This document shows positions 18,939-27,348 of a stretch of 64,000 nt of DNA, in pieces; positions within the stretch are counted from its first letter, which is position 1, and each line of letters starts with the position of its first letter. The DNA lies in assembly GCA_023251435.1 (NCBI GenBank), contig JAHEYU010000009.1, forward strand, positions 59,615 through 123,614, written 5' to 3'. The notes beneath the pieces are model-generated. The model worked only from the letters and a program-made list of their open reading frames with translations. It had not been told where the DNA came from and made no database searches. Made by a program: the position numbers and the translations under genes. Source of the stretch: Bacteroidota bacterium (GTDB lineage Bacteria; Bacteroidota; Bacteroidia; Bacteroidales; Prolixibacteraceae).

Positions 18939-19235
18939 ATGACGACCAAACAGTATATACTTTCAGTGCTAAAATCGAACAAAAACCACCTTTCCAAATT
19001 GGGGATCAGAGAGGTTGGGTTATTCGGGTCGTATGCCAGAGGAGAACAATCTGATAAAAGTGACATCGATATTTTGATCGACTTCAATCCTGAAATGGAG
19101 AGCTACGATAACTACATGGCTGCTTACGATTTATTCGAAGCGCTTTTCAAAAATGAAAAGGTAGAGATTGTAACTAAAAATGGACTAAGCCCATATATTG
19201 GTCCCCGAATCCTAAACGAAGTCATGTATGTCTAA
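18939..19235 (+). CDS. mntA: MNT-domain nucleotidyltransferase antitoxin
   Basis: A 98-residue minimal nucleotidyltransferase. The catalytic motif GSYARGE is at residues 30-36 and SDID at 41-44; a third acidic position lies in the KVEIVTKNG strand. In MntA/HepT systems this enzyme silences the HEPN ribonuclease by transferring AMP to a tyrosine near its active site. The start is the ATG at 18939; the frame is open further upstream, but that part is antisense to the displaced dehydratase end. It overlaps hepT by 8 bp. Confidence 0.9.
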   Translation: MTTKQYILSVLKSNKNHLSKLGIREVGLFGSYARGEQSDKSDIDILIDFNPEMESYDNYMAAYDLFEALFKNEKVEIVTKNGLSPYIGPRILNEVMYV

Positions 19236-19578
19236 AGAACCGATTGAATACCTGAAGCACATCATTGACGAAAGTAATTTTATCCTTTCCGTCACCGGTG
19301 AAAAACTAACCAAAGATGATTTCCTTAGCGATGAGACATTGAAAAGAGCTATTATTAGGAGCTTGGAAATCATTGGAGAAGCAACAAAAAAGATACCTGC
19401 TGACTTCAAGGTAAAATGGAGTAGCATCAGTTGGAAAAATATGGCAGGCATGAGAGACCGGTTAATTCATGACTACATGGGAGTGAACTATTCAATTGTT
19501 TGGGACGTCATCAAAAACAAAATTCCTGAATTACATCTCCAGATAAAGAAAGTAATCGAAAGTGAATCCGCCAATTAA
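19228..19578 (+). CDS. hepT: HEPN-domain ribonuclease toxin (DUF86)
   Basis: A 116-residue HEPN protein. The ribonuclease motif RX4H is R76-H81 (RDRLIH), followed by DY, so the tyrosine (Y83) that MntA-type partners modify is present. The rest is the helical DUF86 fold. Its TAA stop (19576-19578) overlaps, in antiparallel fashion, the stop codon of the second displaced dehydratase end (19575-19577), so the cassette joins the gene end exactly at the stop. Confidence 0.9.
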   Translation: MSKEPIEYLKHIIDESNFILSVTGEKLTKDDFLSDETLKRAIIRSLEIIGEATKKIPADFKVKWSSISWKNMAGMRDRLIHDYMGVNYSIVWDVIKNKIPELHLQIKKVIESESAN

Positions 19579-19628
19579 AAAGGCAATTTCCCCAAATCCA
19601 CATTTCCGCCGCTTAAGATGATGCCGAC
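19575..19628 (-). pseudogene. Displaced 3' end of a threonine dehydratase-like gene, copy 2
   Basis: Encodes only the last 17 residues and stop (VGIILSGGNVDLGKLPF) of the same protein. It is identical to copy 1 except for one base and shares its GKLPF ending rather than the intact gene's GRLPF, so copies 1 and 2 derive from the same non-native allele. Homology ends at 19629; 8 bases later comes the stop codon of the 125-codon gene. Confidence 0.9.
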
Positions 19629-19636
19629 TAACTTCA

Positions 19637-20014
19637 TTAGAGATCAACAATTTCGATGGAGAAATTACTGATTAAGCAATTCATTGCTCTAAGAGTTGCT
19701 TCTTTATCATGTATAAACCTGTGATGACCAGCTTTTGTTTGATGAAAAAGCTGGCTGTAATCTGGAGGAAGATTAGTAATAAAGTTAATTTGTTGAGGAT
19801 GAGAATTCGGTTTGTAATTTTTGAAAATATTATCAAATAGATGATTTAAAACAACAATTTCAATTTTCGTAGTCTCATTAAAAACAGGAGGAAAAGCAAA
19901 CTCACTAGCAGCGTCCATTGAATTAATAATGAGGGCCCAACCTTCTTTAGTTCTAACTTTTCCGGCATGAATATAAATACATTCATAAACGTTGTTAGGT
20001 TTAGTTTTTATCAT
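19637..20014 (-). CDS. Hypothetical protein, 125 residues, in the dehydratase-end array
   Basis: No family is recognised. The protein has a GWALIINSMDAASEFAF segment near residues 25-41 and HPQQINFITNLPPDYSQLF further on, with a His-rich stretch GHHRFIHDKEAT; there are no membrane segments or signal. It resembles compact alpha/beta accessory proteins more than a structural protein. The gene fills the space between displaced end 2 and the intact dehydratase gene, in the same direction as the dehydratase, 49 bp after its stop. It could be a toxin or defence accessory gene, or a remnant of a transposase-like protein; none of these is shown. Confidence 0.6.
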   Translation of the reverse strand: MIKTKPNNVYECIYIHAGKVRTKEGWALIINSMDAASEFAFPPVFNETTKIEIVVLNHLFDNIFKNYKPNSHPQQINFITNLPPDYSQLFHQTKAGHHRFIHDKEATLRAMNCLISNFSIEIVDL

Positions 20015-20048
20015 GATAAAACTTCATTTTCTGTTAAAAATCAAATTT

Positions 20049-20056
20049 CAAAGTTA
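20049..20056 (-). promoter_or_regulatory. -7 promoter element for the 125-codon gene
   Basis: TAACTTTG matches TAnnTTTG and lies right after the dehydratase stop codon. A TTG inside the last codons of the dehydratase (…GATTGCC…) sits 16 bases upstream, close to the position of a -33 box, so the gene end itself may supply part of the cassette's promoter. This is inference from spacing only. Confidence 0.4.
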
Positions 20057-20063
20057 TAACCTT

Positions 20064-21008
20064 TTAAAACGGCAATCTCCCTAAATCCACATTTCCGCCA
20101 CTCAGAATAATGCCCACTTTTTTGCCTTTCACGTCCACTTTGTTTTCGAGAATAGCCGCCAGCGGAACAGCCGATGATGGTTCGATGATTATTTTCATAC
20201 GTTCCCAAATCATACGCATGGCCGCAACAATGCTTTCTTCCGAAACGGTTGCAATCTGATCCACATTATTCAGGATAATCGGGAAAGTCAGGCTTCCGAG
20301 CGATGTCAGCAACCCATCGGCAATGGTTTTAGGTGAAACCGACGGCTGAAGGATTTTGGTGTAAAACGACCGGAAGGCATCGTCGGCACCGGCAGGTTCT
20401 GTTGCAATTACCAGAGCATTGGGCAGCAAAGCTTTGGTCGAAAGTGCCGTCCCGCTTAATAATCCGCCGCCACCAACAGGTGCCATCACCACATTGAGAG
20501 TACTAATTTCTTCAATCAATTCTTTGGCCGCAGTTCCCTGTCCGCAAATTACATGGAAGTAATTGTACGGATGGATTTCAGTTGCTCCGGTTTGTTCTGC
20601 TACTTTTTTCAGGGTCGATTCGCGGGCTTCCAACGTTGGCGTGCAAAAAGTGATTTGTGCACCGTAACCAGCCACAGCAATTTTTTTGATTTCAGGAGCA
20701 TTTTCGGGCATCACAATGTAGGCCGGAATGCCCCGCATCCGGGCTGCCAAAGCCAGTGCCGCAGCATGATTTCCGGAGGAATGCGTACAGACCCCGTTTT
20801 TGGCTTCTTCGTCGGACAGCGAAAACACCGAATTGCAGGCACCACGAAACTTAAAGGCACCAACTTTTTGCAGGTTTTCGCACTTGAAAAACAGCTCGGC
20901 ACCCACGATCTGGTTGATGCTTTGCGAACTCAAAACCGGCGTGCGATGAATGTACGGACGAATACGCTCGTGCGCCGCTTTAATGTCATTAAAGGTAGGT
21001 AGGTTCAT
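20064..21008 (-). CDS. Threonine/serine dehydratase-like PLP enzyme
   Basis: A 314-residue fold-type II PLP enzyme of the threonine ammonia-lyase/serine racemase group without a regulatory ACT domain. The PLP lysine is in GAFKFRGA (near residue 53), SSGNHAAA binds the substrate carboxylate and GGGGLLSG the phosphate. It deaminates threonine or serine, or racemises serine; the sequence does not decide. It is followed on the genome by an array of displaced copies of its own 3' end. Two bases separate its start from the stop of the upstream GNAT gene, so it belongs to an operon with it. Confidence 0.9.
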   Translation of the reverse strand: MNLPTFNDIKAAHERIRPYIHRTPVLSSQSINQIVGAELFFKCENLQKVGAFKFRGACNSVFSLSDEEAKNGVCTHSSGNHAAALALAARMRGIPAYIVMPENAPEIKKIAVAGYGAQITFCTPTLEARESTLKKVAEQTGATEIHPYNYFHVICGQGTAAKELIEEISTLNVVMAPVGGGGLLSGTALSTKALLPNALVIATEPAGADDAFRSFYTKILQPSVSPKTIADGLLTSLGSLTFPIILNNVDQIATVSEESIVAAMRMIWERMKIIIEPSSAVPLAAILENKVDVKGKKVGIILSGGNVDLGRLPF

Positions 21009-21010
21009 AG

Positions 21011-21532
21011 TTATTCAGGATAATATTCCATTGAAACGGTTTCTTTTTCAATCTTAAATCCGGCTTTCAGGTAGGCCTGCAAAGCCGATGAATGGTCGCG
21101 TTCGCAAGTATGCAGCCACGCTTTATGGTTATTTTGGCCAGCCACATAAACCGAGGCCTGAATGAGTTTCTGCCCTAAGCCTTTTCCAATCCATTCAGGT
21201 TTAAGACCCAGGTAAACAATCTCGGTTTCAGTTTCCGCCCGCACCAGTTCAAAAAAACCAGCAACTTCATTTTCTACCTGAAAAAGCCACACTTCGTTGT
21301 TTTCTGATTGTAAAATTGCAGCGAGTTCTTCGTCCGATTTCAGCAAACGACCTGTCCAGCCCCAGGTGCAGCCAACTTCAGTATAAATTTTCAGGTATTC
21401 CTCAACCGGAGGATTTTTCCAGTGTTCGATGCGAATGGACTCTCCCCATACCGAAATATCGGGTAAACTCCCTTCAAATGTCAGGAACCACGTTTTGACT
21501 GGTATTTTCTTGTATCCGGCTGGTGTGTTCAT
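21011..21532 (-). CDS. GNAT-family N-acetyltransferase
   Basis: A 173-residue acetyltransferase. Core features are a strand with EIVYLGLKPEWIGKGLGQKL (the V/I-x-x-x-Q/R-G-x-G/A acetyl-CoA loop in the form GKGLGQKL) and a C-terminal HSSALQAYLKAGFK, the usual substrate-side helix. The acceptor is unknown. It lies between the purine nucleoside phosphorylase and the dehydratase genes with gaps of 8 and 2 bases, so all belong to one message. Its substrate might be an amino acid or amine related to the dehydratase, but that is only suggested by position. Confidence 0.9.
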   Translation of the reverse strand: MNTPAGYKKIPVKTWFLTFEGSLPDISVWGESIRIEHWKNPPVEEYLKIYTEVGCTWGWTGRLLKSDEELAAILQSENNEVWLFQVENEVAGFFELVRAETETEIVYLGLKPEWIGKGLGQKLIQASVYVAGQNNHKAWLHTCERDHSSALQAYLKAGFKIEKETVSMEYYPE

Positions 21533-21540
21533 AACTTTGA

Positions 21541-22353
21541 CTACAACCCGGCGACCAACTCTTTCAGAATCAAGGTCATGTTCGGTTCGGCTTTCATGGC
21601 CACTTCCTGAACTTCTTCGTGCGAGATTTCAACGATTTGCCCGGGAACACCGCTGTCGGTCACAATCGAAATGCCGAAAACAGTCATGTCTCCGTGACGA
21701 GCCACAATCACTTCAGGAACAGTTGACATGCCAACAATGTCGGCGCCTAAATTACGGAACATGAGGTATTCGGCAGGTGTTTCGAAAGTTGGACCCGATA
21801 CGCCCACATAAACACCTTCGCGCACCGTAATGCCGTTTTTCAAAGCAATCGCCTTCGCTCTGTTGCGCAAATGCTGGTCGTACGATTTACTCATATCCGG
21901 GAAGCGGGTTCCGAGCTCATTGATGTTTTTTCCCCGAAGCGGATGTTCAGGAAAAAAATTAATGTGATCGGAAATGATTACCACATCGCCTACCTTATAA
22001 TCAGGATTTAGCCCGCCTGATGCATTGGAAACAAAGATCGTATTGATGCCCATCATTTTCATCACACGAACGGGGAAGGTAACTTCCTGCATCGAATACC
22101 CTTCGTAATAATGAAAACGGCCTTGCATAGCCATCACAGTTTTTCCACCCAACTGGCCTACAATCAGTTGACCTGAATGGCCTTCGACGGTTGAAACCGG
22201 AAAATCAGGAATGTCTTTGTATGGAATGGTGAGCTCGATTTCTATCTCCTTAACCAAACCGCCAAGTCCCGAACCCAGGATGATTCCGGCATCAATTGGC
22301 CTTTTTACTTTTTCGTTTATGAAGGTCGCGGTTGCTTTTATTTTCTCTAACAT
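21541..22353 (-). CDS. punA: Purine nucleoside phosphorylase, trimeric class
   Basis: A 270-residue class II purine nucleoside phosphorylase, which splits (deoxy)guanosine and inosine with phosphate. Visible marks are GSGLGGL near the N-terminus (phosphate binding), VEGHSGQLIVG, the FVSNASGG loop with the base-contacting region, and GMSTVPEV with the ribose-binding methionine. The length is normal. Its ATG lies 62 bases inside the lpxK gene, an unusually long overlap, supported by the fact that family homology begins within the overlap. Confidence 0.93.
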   Translation of the reverse strand: MLEKIKATATFINEKVKRPIDAGIILGSGLGGLVKEIEIELTIPYKDIPDFPVSTVEGHSGQLIVGQLGGKTVMAMQGRFHYYEGYSMQEVTFPVRVMKMMGINTIFVSNASGGLNPDYKVGDVVIISDHINFFPEHPLRGKNINELGTRFPDMSKSYDQHLRNRAKAIALKNGITVREGVYVGVSGPTFETPAEYLMFRNLGADIVGMSTVPEVIVARHGDMTVFGISIVTDSGVPGQIVEISHEEVQEVAMKAEPNMTLILKELVAGL

Positions 22354-23395
22354 AGGTCACAATTTTTTCGTCAAAGTTTTTTCCTTCGCTGTCGAGGAAT
22401 TTAATTTTCAGCGGTATATAAAATAAATTTGCTTTCAATGAAGGAGATAAATCCATATCTTTCAGTCGCATGGAGTCTTTCTCGGTGGTGATTATGATTT
22501 TGTTTTCTGCCTCAATTCCGGAGAATTTTTGTTCTATTTGATGGATGTTTGCTGCATTGAAATTGTGGTGGTCGGCAAATTTGAGGCTGGTAATATTTTC
22601 AGAAAAATTACTTAAGTATTTCAGCAGGTGCTCGGGATTTGCGATTCCGGTAACCAGCAAAACGCTAAACTTATCAGAAGCCAGTTTGGGAGTTGGGATC
22701 GCTTCATCAGGAAAAACCGGGGTGAGCTGCTGATAAACCATGGTAGTGAAAAACAGGTTTTGATACGGGCGCAAATTCACATCTTTCATGATTATGCGAC
22801 GCGTAATGGGGGTAATTTCTTGCGGACATTTGGTGTAAATAATTACATTGGCGCGCCTCATCTGCCACTTCGATTCGCGCAGGCGGCCAACAGGCATCAA
22901 CTGGTCTTTGTCAATCGGGCGATTGAAGTCGATCAGTAAAATATTAATTCCGGCGCTCACGCTTCGATGCTGAAACGCGTCGTCGAGCAAAATAATATCG
23001 GGTAATTTTTCGGGTTCCTGTTTCTGTATTATTTCGATGGCGTGTACCCTTTTTTCGTCAACAATCACCTGAATATCACTAAATTTGGTTTTTATCTGGA
23101 GTGGCTCGTCGCCAATATTTACTGCCAGCGAACCGACTTCAACTTCCTGATAACCTTTTGTTTTTCGCTTGTATCCGCGACTAATCGTAGTTACCTGAAA
23201 CTGTTTCCGCAAGAGTTCTACAAGGTATTCGGTATGAGGGGTTTTGCCGGTTCCGCCAACGGTAATATTCCCGATTGAAATAACCGGTATTTCAAATTCG
23301 GTTGAATTAAATAATTTGTAATCGTACATGAAATTCCGCATCGAAACAATCAGTCCGTAAACAGCCGACAGGGGATATAAAAGTAATTTGAACAT
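22292..23395 (-). CDS. lpxK: Tetraacyldisaccharide 4'-kinase
   Basis: LpxK adds the 4'-phosphate to the lipid A precursor at the inner membrane. The 367-residue protein has an N-terminal membrane-associated helix, then the P-loop GNITVGGTGKTPH (near residue 47) and DDAFQHR, the catalytic Asp/His region of the family. The C-terminus ends in a very basic tail (HKRKSKK) that is encoded within the overlap with the next gene. It shows the organism makes lipid A. It heads the operon lpxK-punA-GNAT-dehydratase. Confidence 0.95.
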   Translation of the reverse strand: MFKLLLYPLSAVYGLIVSMRNFMYDYKLFNSTEFEIPVISIGNITVGGTGKTPHTEYLVELLRKQFQVTTISRGYKRKTKGYQEVEVGSLAVNIGDEPLQIKTKFSDIQVIVDEKRVHAIEIIQKQEPEKLPDIILLDDAFQHRSVSAGINILLIDFNRPIDKDQLMPVGRLRESKWQMRRANVIIYTKCPQEITPITRRIIMKDVNLRPYQNLFFTTMVYQQLTPVFPDEAIPTPKLASDKFSVLLVTGIANPEHLLKYLSNFSENITSLKFADHHNFNAANIHQIEQKFSGIEAENKIIITTEKDSMRLKDMDLSPSLKANLFYIPLKIKFLDSEGKNFDEKIVTYVRENKSNRDLHKRKSKKAN

Positions 23396-23464
23396 CTTTG
23401 GTATTTCAGAATAAATTCTGCCACGAAAGTAGGAAAATTTGAGGAGCGAAGCGAATTATAAATT

Positions 23465-24298
23465 TTACAGCAGATTCAACGCGTTCTTCAGGTAGGCATT
23501 CACCAACAAGTAGCTTTTGCGGCGATTTGAAACGCGGTATCTTTTTTTCAGAATTTCTTCCGGACGGGCTTTCTTGATTTCCTTCAGCAAATGCAAATAA
23601 TAGCTGTAAGCCAGATAAACACCCAGCCTCACCTGTTTTTTCAGTTGGCGGATGCCTTCCATAGATTCCTGAAAATCCTTTTCGATCTCGTCTTCCAACT
23701 GCTTTTTTGTTTCGTCGGTAAAATGATTGAAGTCGATGTTTTTGAAATAAATACGTCCTTTTTCTGCATAATCGTCGCGTGCGTCGCGCAGGAAATTTAC
23801 CTTCTGGAAAGCTTCTCCCAACTTACGGGCAGGCGCAACCAGATGGTCGTATTTTTCAGGCTCGTTGTAATAGAAGACGCGCAGGCACATCAGTCCAACC
23901 ACTTCAGCCGAACCATAAATGTAGGTTTTCAGTAATTCGGGCGAATAAACCTCGTGCGAAAGATCCATTTCCATGCTAAGTAAAAATGCTTCAATTAGTT
24001 CGCGGTCGATATTGTATTTGCGAACAGCCATCTGAAAACTGTCGATAATGGGGTTGATGCTGAAACCACGGTCGATGGCCTTGAACGTTTCCAGTCTGAA
24101 TTCATCGAAAATCGTACGCTGATCCTGATCAAAAAAGGTATCCACAATTTCGTCGGCATAGCGCACAAAACCATAAATACTGTAAATTCCTTCACGGTAT
24201 TTGGGGCTTAGCACCCGCACGCCCAGCGAAAAGGATGTGCTGTAGTTGCGGGTAGTAATCCTGCTGCAATCGAGGTTATTTTTACGATATAAATCCAT
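23465..24298 (-). CDS. crtB: Phytoene synthase
   Basis: CrtB condenses two geranylgeranyl diphosphates to phytoene, the first step of carotenoid synthesis. The 277-residue protein carries the first aspartate motif as YADEIVDT (about residues 47-54) and the second, usually DxxxD, in FLRDARDDY. The start ATG lies inside the end of crtI, an overlap of 17 bp, so the two are translated together. Length and motifs are normal. Confidence 0.95.
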   Translation of the reverse strand: MDLYRKNNLDCSRITTRNYSTSFSLGVRVLSPKYREGIYSIYGFVRYADEIVDTFFDQDQRTIFDEFRLETFKAIDRGFSINPIIDSFQMAVRKYNIDRELIEAFLLSMEMDLSHEVYSPELLKTYIYGSAEVVGLMCLRVFYYNEPEKYDHLVAPARKLGEAFQKVNFLRDARDDYAEKGRIYFKNIDFNHFTDETKKQLEDEIEKDFQESMEGIRQLKKQVRLGVYLAYSYYLHLLKEIKKARPEEILKKRYRVSNRRKSYLLVNAYLKNALNLL

Positions 24299-25766
24299 TG
24301 TCTTTTTGTATTCGTTCGGTCACCAATCGCGAACTGATAACAACCATTGGCAGGCCGGTTCCGGGAACCGTTGATGCGCCAACGTAATATAAATTTCCGA
24401 ATTTCTCATCCTTGTTTTTTGGCCTGAAACCGCCCACCTGATTCAGGTCGTGAGCCAATCCGAGGCCGCTACCTTTGTACAACCCAAACATTTTTTCCCA
24501 GTGTTCAGGATTTAAAACAATCTTTGTTTCAGTATGTTTATGGAAATCGAAGCCTGTACGATCGCTCATATCCTGAATAATCGCGTCGGCTATTTCAACG
24601 TCGTCGCTCCAATCGGCTTTAAACCGTAAATCGGGCACAGGGCACAAAATAAATACACTTTCTTTCCCCGGTGGGGCATATTCCGGATTGTGCATCGACT
24701 GTATATTCACATAATAATAAGGCTTGTCCAGCTTAATTTTGTTCTTAAAAATCTTTCCGGCGTACTCTTTAAAATTTCTTCGAAGGAAATAATTGTGGTG
24801 GTACATATCCGGAATTTTGGCATCCAAACCAAGGTAAATGGTCAAAGGAGCCAAAGTCCATTTTTTTGCATCCAGTTTCTTTTCCGTAAAGGCGGCACGT
24901 TTCAAAATGGCACCCCGAAACCAGGCAGCATCGGCATTCACAACAAACTGGTCGGCTTTCCATATTTTTCCTGAACCATCGGTAAACGAGCTGATCTTCC
25001 CATTTTCTTCTTCGAAACCGGTAATTTCGGTATTGTAGTGGATTTTTACGCCCCGTTTTTCCAACTCCGGAAGTAAACCTTCCACGATTTTATACATTCC
25101 ACCTTTTACATTGTGATAACCATCGTGAACCAATTCGGTGTAATTCAGCAATGTATAAACTGCCGGAGTATCGAACGGAGTTGATCCGAGGAAAAATCCG
25201 ACCAGCGAAAAAATCACTTTCACCTCGAACGACTCGAAATTTCGTTCCATTTCCCGCCACATCGAATAAAACATTTTGGGCGCGTGTTTAAACGGAACGG
25301 TGGTAAGTTTCAGCAGATATTGCGCTAAAGAATCGAAATTTTGCTTGATTACAATGCCTTCCGTATCATGAAACATTTTCCCCGCTGCTTCCAGAAACCG
25401 GTGAATCTTCTTTTCAAAGTCGGGTTCCAGATGCTGAAATTCAAGTGCAAGTTTTTTCAGGTCTTTATAAATCAGATAACTGCGTTTATCTCCTTCAAAA
25501 TGAACCGAATATAGTGGATCGAGTTCTACAAACTCGAAAGGCATTTCAATATTGCAATCTTTTATTAGTTCCTTAAATTCGTAACTCATGCTAAAAAAGG
25601 TAGGACCAAGATCAAACTTAAACCCGTCTTTTTCGAGCAAGTTCAACCTGCCCCCTGCACGATGGTATTTTTCAACCATCTCCACCTCATATCCCCGGCT
25701 CGAAAGTCGCAGGGCAGTGGTCAGTCCTCCCAGTCCGATTCCGATAATCAATACTTTTTTTTGCAC
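24282..25766 (-). CDS. crtI: Phytoene desaturase
   Basis: A 494-residue FAD-dependent desaturase that converts phytoene toward lycopene. The N-terminal dinucleotide-binding motif is IGIGLGGLTTALRL and the C-terminal family signature is YYVGASTVPGTGLPMV. The start is a GTG at 25766, because the FAD motif begins within seven residues and no better start exists. crtI and crtB are transcribed away from the crtD-cruF-crtW operon; the shared 109-bp gap holds a -7 element and an inverted repeat. Confidence 0.95.
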   Translation of the reverse strand: MQKKVLIIGIGLGGLTTALRLSSRGYEVEMVEKYHRAGGRLNLLEKDGFKFDLGPTFFSMSYEFKELIKDCNIEMPFEFVELDPLYSVHFEGDKRSYLIYKDLKKLALEFQHLEPDFEKKIHRFLEAAGKMFHDTEGIVIKQNFDSLAQYLLKLTTVPFKHAPKMFYSMWREMERNFESFEVKVIFSLVGFFLGSTPFDTPAVYTLLNYTELVHDGYHNVKGGMYKIVEGLLPELEKRGVKIHYNTEITGFEEENGKISSFTDGSGKIWKADQFVVNADAAWFRGAILKRAAFTEKKLDAKKWTLAPLTIYLGLDAKIPDMYHHNYFLRRNFKEYAGKIFKNKIKLDKPYYYVNIQSMHNPEYAPPGKESVFILCPVPDLRFKADWSDDVEIADAIIQDMSDRTGFDFHKHTETKIVLNPEHWEKMFGLYKGSGLGLAHDLNQVGGFRPKNKDEKFGNLYYVGASTVPGTGLPMVVISSRLVTERIQKDNGFIS

Positions 25767-25803
25767 TTGTTTAATTTATTTGTTTTATACTTAAACAAAT
25801 TTA
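25767..25803. promoter_or_regulatory. crtI promoter with an inverted repeat, possible operator
   Basis: The -7 element TAAATTTG reads toward crtI at 25803-25796. TTGTTTAA (25767-25774) and TTAAACAA (25791-25798) form an 8-bp inverted repeat 16 bases apart that overlaps the -7 element and reaches the GTG start. A repressor bound here would block transcription. The protein is not identified; MerR/LitR-type light regulators control carotenoid genes in other bacteria, but none is encoded in this window. Confidence 0.4.
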
Positions 25804-25875
25804 GCTGAAAATGTTTTAGTAAATTACGAAAATATTTTTTGGAAACCTCTTTGTTTTGCATAAATTTAATGATCT

Positions 25876-27348
25876 ATGACAAGAGCAATTATTATTGGAT
25901 CGGGAATTGGCGGTTTGGCTGCGGCTATTCGATTGGCTCACAGGGGAATTAGCGTCGAAATATACGAGGCAGCGGACATGGGTGGCGGAAAGATTTCGGA
26001 GCGAAACTTCGGCGGGTTCCGTTTCGATGCAGGCCCCTCGCTGCTCACTTTACCCGAATTAGTGCTCGAATTACTCGATCCCGACCTTCGCTTTCCAATC
26101 CGGAAGCTCGAAATAATCACTAAATATTTCTATCCCGATGGCACAAAACTGTCAGCCTTCGGCGATGTGGCAAAATTGGCTGCGGAAATGAATGAGAAGC
26201 TGAAAGTTCCAAAGGACAAGGTAACCGGTTATCTCCAAAAGGCTTCAGCAGTTTATGATCTGACTGCCGACCTGTTCATCTTCGGTTCTTTTCATCAACT
26301 GAAAAACCTGATGAACCTGAAAGCGCTCAAAACGGTTCTCTATGTCAGGAAACTTCATGCATTTAGCAGTTTGCATCAATACAATGAGCGAGAACTGGGT
26401 GACAAAAAACTGATTCAGTTATTCGACCGATACGCGACTTACAACGGAAGCGATCCGTACCAAACACCTGCTACTTTGAGTGTTATTTCGCATTTGGAGC
26501 ACAACATGGGTGCATTTATTCCTGAAGATGGGATGTACAAAATTTCCGAATCGCTGATGCAACAAGCTGTTCGGCTTGGCGTTCAATTTCATTTCGGGCA
26601 AAGTGTCCGCAAAGTTGAGGCCGGTCAGGGCAAGGTTCAGGGAGTTTGGCTCGATTCAGGTTTTGTTCCTGCCGAAATAGTAGTGAGCGATGTTGATATT
26701 CACCGGTTTTATTCCACATTGCTGCCCGAACCAAAAAGGTTGGCAAAGCTGAACAAGGAAGAACGCTCGTCATCGGCCCTGATTTTTTATTGGGGAATGA
26801 AAGGAATTTCTGCGGAACTCGATGTTCACAATATTTTCTTCAGTGCCAGGTATGAAGAGGAATTTGAATATCTATTCAGGAGAAAAGAGATTTTTGATGA
26901 CCCTACGGTTTATATTTACATCAGCAGCAAATATAACAAAACAGATGCGCCGGAAGCTTGCGAAAACTGGTTTGTGATGATTAATGCGCCAGCCGATATG
27001 GGGCAAAACTGGAACAAAATCATTGAACACTCGCGCACTAAAATATTGGAAAAATTAGAACAAATGATTGGCATGAAACTTCGGGATAACATTGTGAATG
27101 AGGAAATTTTATCGCCTCCGGATATTTATAAACAGACAGGTTCTGTGAACGGTTCTTTGTACGGAACCAGCTCAAACAGCCGGTACGCCTCGTTTAACCG
27201 ACATGCCAATTTCAGGAAAGATATTGAAGGATTGTATTTTGTGGGCGGAAGCGTGCATCCGGGCGGTGGAATTCCGCTGTGTTTATCGTCGGCGCGAATT
27301 GTTGAAGGATTGGTGAAGGAACAAATGTTAAATTACAAAAATGGATAG
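25876..27348 (+). CDS. crtD: Carotenoid 3,4-desaturase, CrtI-related
   Basis: A second phytoene-desaturase-type flavoprotein (490 residues) with the FAD motif IGSGIGGLAAAIRL and the C-terminal GGSVHPGGGIPLCL. In Bacteroidota and related bacteria a second CrtI paralogue next to cruF is CrtD, which introduces the 3,4 double bond after CruF hydrates the end of the chain. The assignment rests on context and on PGGGIP in place of PGTGLP. It overlaps cruF by 8 bp. Confidence 0.85.
   Translation: MTRAIIIGSGIGGLAAAIRLAHRGISVEIYEAADMGGGKISERNFGGFRFDAGPSLLTLPELVLELLDPDLRFPIRKLEIITKYFYPDGTKLSAFGDVAKLAAEMNEKLKVPKDKVTGYLQKASAVYDLTADLFIFGSFHQLKNLMNLKALKTVLYVRKLHAFSSLHQYNERELGDKKLIQLFDRYATYNGSDPYQTPATLSVISHLEHNMGAFIPEDGMYKISESLMQQAVRLGVQFHFGQSVRKVEAGQGKVQGVWLDSGFVPAEIVVSDVDIHRFYSTLLPEPKRLAKLNKEERSSSALIFYWGMKGISAELDVHNIFFSARYEEEFEYLFRRKEIFDDPTVYIYISSKYNKTDAPEACENWFVMINAPADMGQNWNKIIEHSRTKILEKLEQMIGMKLRDNIVNEEILSPPDIYKQTGSVNGSLYGTSSNSRYASFNRHANFRKDIEGLYFVGGSVHPGGGIPLCLSSARIVEGLVKEQMLNYKNG

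Noticed and set aside
18784..19629. Two 56-base direct repeats about 790 bases apart, as the ends of a composite transposon or a CRISPR remnant
   Set aside because: There is no transposase, the unit between them is an MntA/HepT pair, only two copies exist, and both repeats are recognisable codons of a dehydratase end.
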